A DNA stretch of 23,399 bases, taken from positions 1 to 23,399 of the forward strand of contig URUW01000006.1 of NCBI GenBank assembly GCA_900551205.1, given 5' to 3'. The notes beneath the pieces are model-generated. The model made no database searches, was not told the DNA's origin, and saw only the letters and a list, made by a program, of their open reading frames with translations. This document shows positions 6,905 to 14,884 of the stretch, one piece after another; the stretch's first letter is position 1; every line of letters begins with the position of its first letter. The position numbers and the translations under genes are program-made. The DNA comes from an uncultured Collinsella sp. Its GTDB lineage: Bacteria; Actinomycetota; Coriobacteriia; Coriobacteriales; Coriobacteriaceae.

Positions 6905-7231
6905 ATGTACGAGCCTTCACTTGTTCTTCTGTCATTTTATATCGCAGGATTTCAGTATGCCGACGGCGCTTTGGTCCTGGACGATCTTAAAGCGGGCGAT
7001 AAGCTGGCGCTGTGTGCCGAACGTGATAATCCTCACGACCCTGAGGCGGTTGCGATCTATTATGGCAAGACCAAGCTTGGCTATGTTCCGGGAGACGAGG
7101 TTGGCCCGCTGTCCTTGATGATGTATTACGGGCATGGGGACGTATTTGAAGCCCGTGTGCAGCAGGTTGCTCCCGAGCGCAGCCCGTGGCATCAGGTGCG
7201 CGTTGGCCTCTATGTGGTGGATGCCCGCTAA
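6905..7231 (+). CDS. Stand-alone HIRAN domain protein
   Basis: 108 residues, almost all one HIRAN domain: FYIAGFQYADGA near the start, the hallmark DNPHDPEAVAIY (41-52), then KLGYVP (57-62). In HLTF/Rad5-type proteins HIRAN binds single-stranded 3' DNA ends; stand-alone bacterial copies are thought to bind DNA but have little direct evidence. The ATG at 6905 was chosen because AGGGGAG lies just upstream; an upstream in-frame start at 6872 lacks one. The next small gene starts 18 bases after the stop, so they are probably co-transcribed. The domain call is strong; the cellular role is open. Confidence 0.9.
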   Translation: MYEPSLVLLSFYIAGFQYADGALVLDDLKAGDKLALCAERDNPHDPEAVAIYYGKTKLGYVPGDEVGPLSLMMYYGHGDVFEARVQQVAPERSPWHQVRVGLYVVDAR

Positions 7232-7249
7232 TCGGTGAGGGAGGCTGCC

Positions 7250-7429
7250 ATGTTTGATGACGATGATCTGTTTAATCTGACAGATGATCCGTTTGAGTGG
7301 GGTCTGCTGCTCGATGACGATGAGCTGGTGCGGGACCGTAAAAAGCGGCAGGACAAGAACGCCCAGGGTGACGCGTCGAAAAAGAAAGACAAACGCCGCC
7401 GAGGTCCGTTCGGTGGGCTCTTTGGCTAA
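7250..7429 (+). CDS. Small charged hypothetical protein
   Basis: 59 residues. The N-terminal half is strongly acidic (MFDDDDLFNLTDDPFEW, then LLLDDDEL) and the C-terminal half strongly basic (KKRQDK, KKKDKRRR), ending GPFGGLFG. No signal peptide, membrane span or known domain is seen. GGGAGG 6 bases before the ATG sets the start at 7250 rather than at an upstream start (7235). It follows the HIRAN gene closely and probably shares its mRNA. The charge split suggests a disordered binding partner, perhaps of the HIRAN protein or nucleic acid, but that is a guess. Confidence 0.75.
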   Translation: MFDDDDLFNLTDDPFEWGLLLDDDELVRDRKKRQDKNAQGDASKKKDKRRRGPFGGLFG

Positions 7430-7449
7430 CCGACGCGCCAAAGCGTCTG

Positions 7450-7473
7450 TATACTAGGCACGTGTTAGACACG
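7450..7473 (+). promoter_or_regulatory. Possible promoter and operator before the phosphoesterase gene
   Basis: TATACT at 7450-7455 is a good -10 element; no -35 of normal spacing is seen (TTGGCT at 7422 is too far). CGTGT-TAG-ACACG at 7461-7473 is a perfect 5-base inverted repeat at the expected transcription start and could bind a regulator. Confidence 0.35.
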
Positions 7474-7495
7474 TTGCGAAATGAGGATACAGACG

Positions 7496-8041
7496 ATGAT
7501 GTGGTTTACCGCCGACCTGCACCTGGGCGATACGAATATCTTGCACGATATGGATCGGCCGTTTGATTCGGTCGAGGAGATGAACCGCAAGGTCATCGAT
7601 GCCATCAATGAGTGCGTGGCGACGGACGACCGCCTCTATATTCTGGGTGACTTTACCTATCGTTTGCCCCTGGCGGAGGCGGTTCGCCTGCGCGAGCGCA
7701 TCGAATGCCAGAATGTAACGCTCATCCGTGGTAACCATGACGGCGATTGGGAAGATCCGGACGCGCCGCACATTTGGGATGAGGTGCGCGATTACCTGGA
7801 GGTTGCCCCGGGCTATGCCAAGGGCCATCGTCTAGTTATGAGCCACTACCCCATGCTCAGCTGGAATGGCAAGGCGCGTGGCGCCATCATGCTGCACGGG
7901 CATATCCACAGCAGGGGAGACCGCACCAACGCGCGCAACCGCGATCGCGAACGTCCCATTTACCGCTACGATGTGGGCCTCGACGCCAACAACTACAAGC
8001 CCGTAAGCCGAGACCAGATCCTGAATTTCTTTGGCCTGTAG
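7496..8041 (+). CDS. Calcineurin-like metallophosphoesterase
   Basis: 181 residues. A cytoplasmic two-metal phosphoesterase; the substrate (phosphodiester, nucleotide or phosphoprotein) is not evident. All family metal motifs are present: Asp7 and His9 in ADLHLGD, Asp52 in LGDFTY, Asn80 and His81 in GNHDGD, His117 in MSHYPM, and His136 and His138 in HGHIH. Length matches small phage/bacterial phosphoesterases of the YfcE-like group. The start at 7496 is preferred over 7481 because GAGGA lies 8 bases upstream, within the longer frame. It has its own promoter-like sequence and a strong terminator, so it is probably transcribed alone. Confidence 0.92.
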   Translation: MMWFTADLHLGDTNILHDMDRPFDSVEEMNRKVIDAINECVATDDRLYILGDFTYRLPLAEAVRLRERIECQNVTLIRGNHDGDWEDPDAPHIWDEVRDYLEVAPGYAKGHRLVMSHYPMLSWNGKARGAIMLHGHIHSRGDRTNARNRDRERPIYRYDVGLDANNYKPVSRDQILNFFGL

Positions 8042-8049
8042 CTCGCAAA

Positions 8050-8082
8050 CCACCACGAAGGGGACAGGCACCTTTGTGGCGG
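8050..8082 (+). repeat. REP-like palindrome, GGGGACAGGCACC family, copy 1
   Basis: CCACCACGAAGG and CCTTTGTGGCGG form an imperfect inverted repeat around GGACAGGCA. A related, more degenerate sequence is at 22168-22196 on the other strand (shared CCTGTCCC, TT, TGGTGG). Motifs of this type recur in many bacterial genomes as REP-like elements; in this window there is no RAYT-type transposase. Confidence 0.6.
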
Positions 8083-8086
8083 TTCT

Positions 8087-8121
8087 GGCGCCGTTGCCAT
8101 TATGGCGGCGGCGCCTTTTTT
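8087..8121 (+). terminator. Strong intrinsic terminator after the phosphoesterase gene
   Basis: GGCGCCG (8087-8093) pairs with CGGCGCC (8109-8115), with an inner GCC/GGC stem, and is followed by TTTTTT at 8116-8121. Confidence 0.93.
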
Positions 8122-8179
8122 GTCCGTGCGGCGCGGTAGAGTGTAGACGGTTGAAATTTGCGTCCATCGAGGAGCTGCC

Positions 8180-9937
8180 ATGAACGAGATCAAGTGCCCG
8201 CATTGCGGTGAAGTTTTTAAGGTCGATGCGTCCGGCTATGCAGATATCGTCAAGCAAGTGCGCGATGCCGAGTTCTCGCGTGACCTGGATGAGCGCGTAG
8301 CGGCGGCTCGACGCGAGGGCGAGCAGGCGCTGGAGCTTGAGCGTTCGCGTTCGGCGTCTGCCCTGCAGGAGGCGGAGTCTCAACGCGATGCTCAGCTTGT
8401 CGAGCAGAAGAACGCCGCGGCCCAGGAGCTGGCACAAGAGGTTGCCAAGCGCGATGCCGAGCTTGCCGAGCTGCGCGCCAAGCTCGAGGGCGCTACTGCA
8501 GAGCGCGAGAGTGCAAGCCAGCGTGCGGCGGTTGAGGCCCGCGCCGATGCTCAAAAGGAGAATGCCGAACTGCAGCGCGAGATCGACAACCTGCGTGCGC
8601 AGTTGGGGCGCAAAGATGATGAAGCCAGGCTTGCCGAGGCGGCGGCACGCAATGCTGCTCAAAACGATGTAGCTGCACGAGATGCCCAGATTGCCGAGCT
8701 GCAAGCCAGGCTCGCCGCGGCGGACAAGGCCCAGGAGATGGCGCTTGCTGCTGCTGCGGCCGAGTCGCAGCGTGAGCTCGAGGCCGCTCGCAGCGAGGCC
8801 GAACGTACGCTTGCTGACTATCGCGCGAAGGTTCAGGAGAAGTTTTCCGTCGCAAAGGCTCAGTCCGAGCAGGAGGCCGAGGGTCTGCGTGCTCAGCTGC
8901 GCGAACAGGAACTGACGGCCAAGATGAACCTATCGGCGGCGGTCGCCGCGGCGGAGCGTGAGCGTGACGAGGCCCGCGCCAAGCTCACGAGTGAGCTGGC
9001 GGTGCGCGATTCACGCGAGGAGCAGGCCAAGGCGGCACACGAGCTCGAACTTGCGCAGACCAAGCGCGCGAACGAGGAACTGATTCGCTACAAGGATGAA
9101 GAGATTGAGCGCCTTAAGGACATGAAGGTCCGCCTGTCCACCAAGATGGTGGGCGAGTCGCTCGAGCAGCACTGCGAGACCGAGTTTAACCGCCTGCGCA
9201 TGACGGCGTTTCCCAACGCGTATTTCGAGAAGGATAACGATGCATCCGAGGGTACCAAGGGCGACTTTATCTTCCGCGAGTGTGACGAGAGCGGCAACGA
9301 GATCATTTCGATCATGTTCGAGATGAAAAACGAGAACGACGAGACCGCGACCAAACACAAGAACGAGGATTTCTTTAAGAAACTCGATCACGATCGCCGC
9401 CAGAAAGGCTGCGAGTATGCGGTGCTCTGCACCCTGCTGGAGCCCGAGAGTGACCTCTATAACGCGGGTATCGTCGACGTGAGTTACCGCTATGAGAAGA
9501 TGTACGTGATCCGCCCGCAGTTCTTCATCCCCATGATTACGCTCCTTCGCAACGCCGCTATGGGTTCGCTTCGCTATAAGCAGGAACTGGCGGAGTACAA
9601 ACAGCAGAATATCGATGTCACGAACTTCGAAGCCAAGATGGAGAAGTTCAAGGATGGCTTCTCGCGCAACTACAACCTGGCGAGCAAGCAATTCGAGTCG
9701 GCAATCAAGGAGATCGATGCCGCCATTAAGCAGCTCGAGAAGACCAAGGACGACTTGCGCCGCAGCACCGAGAACCTACGCTTGGCCCACAACAAGGCCG
9801 ATGAGCTTACCATTCGCAAGCTCACATGGGGCAACAAGACCATGAAGGCAGCGTTTGACGAGGCGCGCGAGGCTGCGCCAGAGACAAACGAGGAGCCAGC
9901 CGAGGCGGATTCGTATGAGGTCGAGGATGCCGAGTAA
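8180..9937 (+). CDS. DUF2130 protein: zinc-knuckle, long coiled coil, nuclease-like C-terminus
   Basis: 585 residues. It starts with a CPHCG knuckle (Cys6, Cys9). A long Ala/Glu/Arg/Gln-rich coiled coil follows (about 25-310). The globular C-terminal domain matches DUF2130: VGESLEQHCETEFN, FPNAYFEKDND, KGDFIF with Asp362, FEMKNE with Glu381 and Lys383, KKLDHDRRQKGCEYAVLCTL, and YEKMYVIRPQFF. The GD...ExK arrangement and following helix fit the PD-(D/E)XK nuclease superfamily, to which this domain has been linked; catalysis is inferred. A second shorter coiled coil (about 500-545) and an acidic tail end the protein. GAGGAG six bases upstream fixes the start. It lies alone between two terminators. 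The cellular role is unknown; DNA repair or chromosome structure fits the architecture. Confidence 0.93.
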   Translation: MNEIKCPHCGEVFKVDASGYADIVKQVRDAEFSRDLDERVAAARREGEQALELERSRSASALQEAESQRDAQLVEQKNAAAQELAQEVAKRDAELAELRAKLEGATAERESASQRAAVEARADAQKENAELQREIDNLRAQLGRKDDEARLAEAAARNAAQNDVAARDAQIAELQARLAAADKAQEMALAAAAAESQRELEAARSEAERTLADYRAKVQEKFSVAKAQSEQEAEGLRAQLREQELTAKMNLSAAVAAAERERDEARAKLTSELAVRDSREEQAKAAHELELAQTKRANEELIRYKDEEIERLKDMKVRLSTKMVGESLEQHCETEFNRLRMTAFPNAYFEKDNDASEGTKGDFIFRECDESGNEIISIMFEMKNENDETATKHKNEDFFKKLDHDRRQKGCEYAVLCTLLEPESDLYNAGIVDVSYRYEKMYVIRPQFFIPMITLLRNAAMGSLRYKQELAEYKQQNIDVTNFEAKMEKFKDGFSRNYNLASKQFESAIKEIDAAIKQLEKTKDDLRRSTENLRLAHNKADELTIRKLTWGNKTMKAAFDEAREAAPETNEEPAEADSYEVEDAE

Positions 9938-9956
9938 GGCATAGCGGATAGTGAAA

Positions 9957-9994
9957 AAGCGGGGCTGCTGGCGATGTTGCCAACAGCCCCGCTT
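9957..9994. terminator. Bidirectional terminator between convergent genes
   Basis: AAGCGGGGCTG pairs with CAGCCCCGCTT, with an inner TGGC/GCCA stem. On the minus strand a T-run follows (plus AAAAA at 9954-9958); on the plus strand a T-rich stretch follows. It separates the DUF2130 gene from the convergent helicase gene. Confidence 0.92.
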
Positions 9995-10016
9995 CGTTTC
10001 GTTTCATTGCGCCCGG

Positions 10017-12698
10017 CTAGTCTTCGAGCAGGTCCTCGATAAAGCCGATACGGTAGTTCTTAAAGATGACCTCGCCGCCGTCTTGCGTGGCATCCAAGTC
10101 GACATCGCCCATGATGCCAAAGTCATGGTCGCCGTCCTCGTCGGCAAAGATCTGGTGCACGTGCCACACGTGGAGTGCCTTTTCGTCGGACTCGTCGATC
10201 GAGAACATTGCGGAGGAGCGCGCGTCGCCGTCGGTGAGAATCTCCTCGTGCTGCTCATGGTAGGCATCGAGCGCTTTTTGCCAGCGGACCTCGCTCATGC
10301 CCCAGCCGTCGTCGAGCTCGCCTAGGTCGCGCGTATGCTCGCGGGCGGCAAGGGTCACGCGGCGGAAGAGGGCGTTGCGCACCAGCAGCGTGCAGCCGCG
10401 GCGGTCCGCTACGACCTCGTCGATGCCCTGCGGCGGTGCGGCGTCGAGGGCTGCCGGGTTGCCGGCGTTCTCCCATTCGTCCACCAGGCTCGAGTCCACC
10501 GAGCGCACCACAAAGCCCAGCCACGAGATAATGTCGCGCAGGCGCTCGTCGCGCTTCTCGATGGGCACGGTGCGGTCGAGCGAACGGTAAGCCTCTGCCA
10601 GGTAGCGCAGTAAAATGCCCTCGGAGCGGGCGATGCCGAGCTTTTGAATGTAGCCCTTAAAATCGCTCGCGCTTTCCAGCATATCGCGCAGAACGCTCTT
10701 GGGAGAGAGCTGGTAGTCGTTTGCCCAGGGCACTTCCTGGCAGTACTTGTCAAAAGCGGCGTCGAGCAAATCCTCGAGCGGCTTTTCGTACGTGACGTCT
10801 TGAATGCGCTCCAAGCGCTCCTCATATTCGATGCCGTCGGCCTTCATCTCGGCCATAGCGCGATCGCGTGCGGCGCGCTCCTGTGCGCGCAATACCTGCT
10901 TGGGGTCCTCGAGCGTAGCCTCGACCATCGAGATGAGGTCCATGGTATAGGTCTCACTCTCGGGGTCGAGCAGCTCCAGCGCGGCAAGCAAAAACGGTGA
11001 GAGCGGCTGGTCGAGCGCAAAGTCCTCGGGCAGGTCGACCGTCAGCGCGTAGTCGATGTCCGGCGCGGCGTCAGCCGGAGCGTCGGGTGCGGGCGGCACC
11101 TCGGTGCGCACGACGACGCCGGAGTCGATGAGCGTGGCGAAGATCTCGTCGGCACGAACCTCGAGCTTCGCCTTTTCCTCGGGCGTTTGCAGGCTTGTCT
11201 CGATAAGGTCGTGCACGCGGGTGCGGGCGTCGCCGCCCTGCTCGACCACGCTAATCACCATGGAGTGTGTGATGCGAAGGCGCGGCTTGAGCGTTTCGGG
11301 CTGCGTCTCGATCAGGCGCTCAAAGGTCTGCTTGTTCCAGGTGACAAAGCCCTCGGGGGCCTTTTTCTTTTTAATCTTGCGGAGCTTCTTGGGGTCGTCG
11401 CCCGCTTTGGCCATAAGCTTGGCATTCTCGATCTCGTGCTCGGGTGCCTCGGCGATCACCATGCCCTCGGTATCGAAGCCCGAGCGGCCGGCGCGACCGG
11501 CAATCTGATGGAACTCACGGGCGCGCAGGCGACGCATCTTGTAGCCATCGAACTTGGTGAGCGCGGTGAGCACCACAGTGTGGATGGGTACGTTGATGCC
11601 GACGCCGAGCGTATCGGTACCGCAGATGACGGGCAGCAGGCCTTGCTGTGCCAGGCGCTCGACCAGTAGGCGATAGCGCGGCAGCATACCGGCGTGGTGC
11701 ACGCCGACGCCGCATCCGAGCAAGCGCTTAAGAATCTTGCCAAAGGCCGTGGAGAAGCTCGTCCCCTTTGCCGCTTCTTTGATGGCCTCGCGCTGCTCCT
11801 TGCTGGCGATGCCAAAATTGGCGAGCGACTGCGCCGTCGCAAGGGCGGCATCCTGGCTAAAGTGCACGATATAGAGCGGGGCCTCGCCGCGGCGCATGGC
11901 GAGCTCGACCGTGCCCTCGAGGGAGGTCGTCACATAGTCGTAGCTCAGCGGCACGGGGCGTGGAGCATCGACGACCAAGTCGCAGGTAGCGCCGGTGTGT
12001 TCCTCGAGCGAGGCGGCGATCGCGGTGACATCGCCGAGCGTGGCGCTCATGAGCATGAATTGCGTGTGAGGCAGGGTGAGCAGCGGCACCTGCCAGGCCC
12101 AGCCGCGATCGGGGTCGGCAAAGTAGTGGAACTCGTCCATGGCCACGCAGCCCACGTCGGCGTCCTCGCCCTCGCGCAGCGCATCGTTGGCAAGGATTTC
12201 GGCCGTGCAGCAGATGACGGGCGCTTTGGTATTGATATGCGTATCGCCGGTGATCATGCCGACGTTATCGCGGCCGAGTACCTGCACCAGGTCGAAGAAC
12301 TTTTCGCTGACCAAGGCCTTGATGGGAGCCGTGTAATAGCAGCGCTTGCCCTGCGCCATGCCCATAAAGAGCATGCCCAGCGCGACGAGCGATTTGCCCG
12401 ATCCGGTCGGTGTGCCCAAAATGACGTGATCGCCGGCAGCCAGGTCCATGAGGGCCTCTTCCTGGTGGTCCCACAGCTCAATGCCGCGGTCGCTCGTCCA
12501 TTCAAAGAAGCGCTCGAAGGCCTGATCGGGCGTGAGCCACGGTTCGGGCTCGCTGCCATCCTCGGGCTCCCACCAAGTGGGGGAGAGCGCGCCGAGCGAG
12601 CCGAACTCTGCCTCGGTTCCCGTGCCGCCCGAGAATGAGCTGGCAGCGCCGGCGCCGGAGACGGTGCTGGCGGCGGTATCTGTCGTGGTCTGTGCCAT
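10017..12698 (-). CDS. Ski2-like DEAD/DEAH-box helicase with DUF3516 C-terminus
   Basis: 893 residues. An ATP-dependent RNA or DNA helicase of the Ski2/Mtr4-like group; actinobacterial members carry a C-terminal DUF3516 domain and are of unclear role, perhaps RNA turnover. Motifs in order: GTPTGSGKS (95-103), TAPIKALVSEK, motif II DEFH (188-191), MSAT (217-220), GVHHAGMLPRYR, GTDTLGVGINVP (360-371), and QIAGRAGRSG (398-407). Residues from about 430 onward form the DUF3516-like part, with DPESETYTMDLISMVEATL and a winged-helix/helical-bundle-like region. The N-terminal ~45 residues are low-complexity. The start at 12698 was chosen because the in-frame region further upstream runs into hairpin copy C; only a weak AAAG is seen before the ATG. 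It lies downstream of trmB on the same strand, with the hairpin element between. Confidence 0.95.
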   Translation of the reverse strand: MAQTTTDTAASTVSGAGAASSFSGGTGTEAEFGSLGALSPTWWEPEDGSEPEPWLTPDQAFERFFEWTSDRGIELWDHQEEALMDLAAGDHVILGTPTGSGKSLVALGMLFMGMAQGKRCYYTAPIKALVSEKFFDLVQVLGRDNVGMITGDTHINTKAPVICCTAEILANDALREGEDADVGCVAMDEFHYFADPDRGWAWQVPLLTLPHTQFMLMSATLGDVTAIAASLEEHTGATCDLVVDAPRPVPLSYDYVTTSLEGTVELAMRRGEAPLYIVHFSQDAALATAQSLANFGIASKEQREAIKEAAKGTSFSTAFGKILKRLLGCGVGVHHAGMLPRYRLLVERLAQQGLLPVICGTDTLGVGINVPIHTVVLTALTKFDGYKMRRLRAREFHQIAGRAGRSGFDTEGMVIAEAPEHEIENAKLMAKAGDDPKKLRKIKKKKAPEGFVTWNKQTFERLIETQPETLKPRLRITHSMVISVVEQGGDARTRVHDLIETSLQTPEEKAKLEVRADEIFATLIDSGVVVRTEVPPAPDAPADAAPDIDYALTVDLPEDFALDQPLSPFLLAALELLDPESETYTMDLISMVEATLEDPKQVLRAQERAARDRAMAEMKADGIEYEERLERIQDVTYEKPLEDLLDAAFDKYCQEVPWANDYQLSPKSVLRDMLESASDFKGYIQKLGIARSEGILLRYLAEAYRSLDRTVPIEKRDERLRDIISWLGFVVRSVDSSLVDEWENAGNPAALDAAPPQGIDEVVADRRGCTLLVRNALFRRVTLAAREHTRDLGELDDGWGMSEVRWQKALDAYHEQHEEILTDGDARSSAMFSIDESDEKALHVWHVHQIFADEDGDHDFGIMGDVDLDATQDGGEVIFKNYRIGFIEDLLED

Positions 12699-12819
12699 GT
12701 GGTTACTTTCTCTCGCGTTTGTCCGCCAACTATTATGGCGTAGCGTCGCATCGATGCGTTCGCAGGCAAGAAAATGCAGGAAATGGGCGTTCTGCCCAGC
12801 CGTTTGGTGCAGCTGCCAG

Positions 12820-12941
12820 CTAAGTGAGTAGACTTTTTGCAATATCGCGAGCACATGGCTTTTGCACAAGGGATCTACCTGCGGTTTTATTTTTGCTATG
12901 CGGATTGTGCTTGGCTATTGCAAAAAAGTCTACTCACTTAG
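12820..12941 (+). repeat. 122-bp-class hairpin element, copy C
   Basis: The best-paired copy. CTAAGTGAGTAGACTTTT continues as TGCAATA on the left; the right arm (CTATTGCAAAAAAGTC, then TACTCACTTAG) is its complement with one bulged base. GAGCACA and TGTGCTT pair further in. The central block TCTACCTGCGGTTTTAT is unpaired and identical to copies A and B over its core. Arm sequences inside the first 18 bases differ from A and B yet stay complementary. It lies between trmB (stop at 12965) and the helicase gene (start at 12698) and overlaps no gene. Confidence 0.9.
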
Positions 12942-12964
12942 GTTTGAGGGTCGTTCGCTGGCGC

Positions 12965-13846
12965 CTATTTGCGCTTGTTTGCCGACGCCGCGGCCATCAG
13001 AAGCCCCTGGGACTCCTGCGGTAAGCGCTTCTTGCCTTTCCGGGCGCGGTTTCTAAAGTTCTCGACGGCCTCTTCCATGCCCAGAGGTACATAGGTGAGC
13101 TCATCAAGGTTTTCGGGCAGGTAGCACGCAAGGCTTTGCTCCTGCATGCGGCCCGCCGTGAGCGCATCGTCACTGGGGTGCGCGCCGGGCGTGGCACAAA
13201 TGCCGTAGACGGCGGCGCCCATCTCGCGCGTACGGCACTCATATTCGGTCTCAGGATGCTCGGGATGGTCGCGGCGGACATCGTCACTGACCCAACGCGT
13301 GTCGTAGCCGGCCGCGGCAAACTGCCCCAGGGCGTAGTCGCGCAATGGCTTGCTGTCGGTGCGCAGCGTGACGGTGGCGTCGGCTGCAAAGAGCGGGCGA
13401 TAGAGCATTAGATGGTCGACATGGACGAGTCGTTTTTTGGCGTACTTGGCCTTGGGCTGCGGCGTGGGGAAGTTGATGGTGATGGCATCGAGCTCGCCTG
13501 CGGCAAACAGCTGTGGAAGCGATGCAGCGCCTCGGGGCAGGACGAGTGCGTTGGATAGCTCCTGCTCGCAGATTTTCTGTGCGGCATAGGCGATGCAGAT
13601 GGGCTCCTGGTCCATGCCGATAAAGAGGGTGCTTGGCTCGCGCGCCGCGCGCTCTACAAGGTACGTTCCCTTGCCGCAGCCAAGATCCAGGTGAAGGTGT
13701 TCGAAGGTCTCGCCGCCTGCGGACGCACAAGCCTCGCGCCAATCTCCGGCATAGGCCTCGGGGTTCGTCTCGATCGCATCGGCGTAGCGCTCCAGGCGCT
13801 CCTCGAGCACAAAGTTCTTAGGCGTGCGAACGTGGACGGCTCCCAT
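12965..13846 (-). CDS. trmB: tRNA (guanine-N7)-methyltransferase-like protein TrmB, divergent
   Basis: 293 residues. TrmB makes m7G46 in the tRNA variable loop using S-adenosylmethionine. Seen here: the SAM motif LDLGCGKG (53-60), FIGMDQEP, AITINFPTPQPK (121-132), KRLVH, LRTDSKPL (161-168), and TEYECR near the substrate-binding region. Typical TrmB has FPDPW.K; here the Asp, which is considered catalytic in E. coli TrmB, is Thr128 and the Trp is Gln130. The protein also has an extended basic C-terminus (ARKGKKRLPQ, ANKRK). So the family call is firm but standard activity is not certain. AAGGAG sits 4 bases before the ATG. It follows the Trm9-like gene on the same strand with a 119-base gap holding a weak terminator-like hairpin. 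Confidence 0.85.
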   Translation of the reverse strand: MGAVHVRTPKNFVLEERLERYADAIETNPEAYAGDWREACASAGGETFEHLHLDLGCGKGTYLVERAAREPSTLFIGMDQEPICIAYAAQKICEQELSNALVLPRGAASLPQLFAAGELDAITINFPTPQPKAKYAKKRLVHVDHLMLYRPLFAADATVTLRTDSKPLRDYALGQFAAAGYDTRWVSDDVRRDHPEHPETEYECRTREMGAAVYGICATPGAHPSDDALTAGRMQEQSLACYLPENLDELTYVPLGMEEAVENFRNRARKGKKRLPQESQGLLMAAASANKRK

Positions 13847-13902
13847 GAGGCTCCTTGGTCATACGTATGGAACACATTGCAGGCGCGTTCCGTCAATGGG
13901 TT

Positions 13903-13927
13903 GAAAAAGGGTGGGCATGGTTTGCCC
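13903..13927 (-). terminator. Weak terminator-like hairpin between the two methyltransferase genes
   Basis: On the minus strand GGGCA pairs with TGCCC around AACCA, followed by ACCCTTTTT. The stem is short (5 pairs) and the T-run is offset by four bases, so partial termination is the most one can claim. Confidence 0.4.
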
Positions 13928-13965
13928 GAAAGATGCGGTGCGGCTCGGCGGCGAGTCGCCGATAC

Positions 13966-14838
13966 CTACAGGCGCTTGAGAATCACATAGCGGTTGAGCT
14001 CGCCGCTGCGACCGTCGGCATGGAAACGCTCAAGCTCGCGCACGGGGACCTCGCCGCTCTTGTAGAACGTGCGGACACCGCGCACCAGGTCGGTGATCTG
14101 CTGATCGTCAAAGTGATGGCAATAGCGGTAGGCGTGGCGGTCGTTTTGCCAGCCAATGAGGTGGTCACCGGCTTCAAACTGCGTGGAATCGTAACCCTCA
14201 AACGGCGGGGTGAGCTCGGCGCGTGCCTCGGCTCGAACGGCCTTGCGCGCCATGCGCTCGTCATTCATAAACTCCCAAAAGCTGATGGCGATGATGCCGC
14301 CCGGGTGCGTCTGGCGCACCAGGGCGTCGAGCACGCGTACGCGGTACTCGCATGACGGCACGTGGTGCATAAAACCAAAGCAGACCGAGATGTCGGCGAG
14401 CGGGGCGTCGAAAAGCACGTCGGGTGTTTCGGCGGGGTTGAGCTTCATGAGGGCGTCGAGCACGTCGAGTTCCTGGAAGTGCAGGTTGGGAATGCGCAGG
14501 GCGTGGCCGCGCGCATCGATAGCCAAATCTTGGCACGAGTCGACGCCGTAGAATTCAAACGGGCAGCTGGCATCCGCCGAGGGGCTCGTGCCATCTACGC
14601 CTTTGGCGGCAAGCGTGCCACCGGCGGCAAAGTTCTCGAACCGCATATTGCCGCAGGCGAGATCGAAGACGCGGACGGGATGCTCGATGGTGGCGACGTC
14701 GAGCTGCTCGAGCGCGATATCCATGGTGCGCACCCAGCCGGGCCACGGGGCCTGGCGCGTATCGGAAAAGGAGGCGGAGTGCTCGCGATAAAACGTATTG
14801 TTGAGCTGGATGAGCGATGAGGCGAAATCGCGGTTCAC
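13966..14838 (-). CDS. Trm9/ALKBH8-like SAM-dependent methyltransferase
   Basis: 290 residues from a GTG start at 14838, chosen because GGAGGGAG lies 9 bases upstream; an in-frame ATG at 14886 lies before that site. The protein has the class I fold: motif I FDLACGN (58-64), FYGVD with the SAM-ribose acid, and SVCFGFMHHVPS (151-162). Several stretches match the Trm9 family: NNTFYREHSASFSDTRQAPWP (13-33; compare yeast FSQTRYKPWP), HH before a conserved RVRVLDAL helix, GGIIAISFWEF, RYCHHF (248-253), and a C-terminal NRYVILKR. Trm9 methylates the carboxymethyl group of cm5U34 in tRNA. Here Elp3, which makes cm5U, is encoded 2 kb away. The partner Trm112 is not seen. A different small-molecule methyltransferase cannot be excluded. 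Confidence 0.8.
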   Translation of the reverse strand: MNRDFASSLIQLNNTFYREHSASFSDTRQAPWPGWVRTMDIALEQLDVATIEHPVRVFDLACGNMRFENFAAGGTLAAKGVDGTSPSADASCPFEFYGVDSCQDLAIDARGHALRIPNLHFQELDVLDALMKLNPAETPDVLFDAPLADISVCFGFMHHVPSCEYRVRVLDALVRQTHPGGIIAISFWEFMNDERMARKAVRAEARAELTPPFEGYDSTQFEAGDHLIGWQNDRHAYRYCHHFDDQQITDLVRGVRTFYKSGEVPVRELERFHADGRSGELNRYVILKRL

Positions 14839-14884
14839 GGCGCGGAACTCCCTCCGTTGGCGGTGTGGAATAAACAATACGACC

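Noticed and set aside
11694..12638. A 314-codon open frame on the plus strand inside the DUF3516 helicase
   Set aside because: It is antisense to conserved helicase motifs; its product has no recognisable domain and no ribosome binding site was found.
12747..12758. CGCATCGATGCG palindrome upstream of the DUF3516 helicase gene
   Set aside because: It is a perfect 12-base palindrome, but such short ones are expected by chance in GC-rich DNA and nothing else supports it as an operator.
12699..12869. A 57-residue N-terminal extension of the DUF3516 helicase
   Set aside because: The extra frame runs into hairpin copy C and reads its stem as Val-Tyr-Ser-Leu-Ser; the ATG at 12698 begins a typical actinobacterial low-complexity N-terminus.
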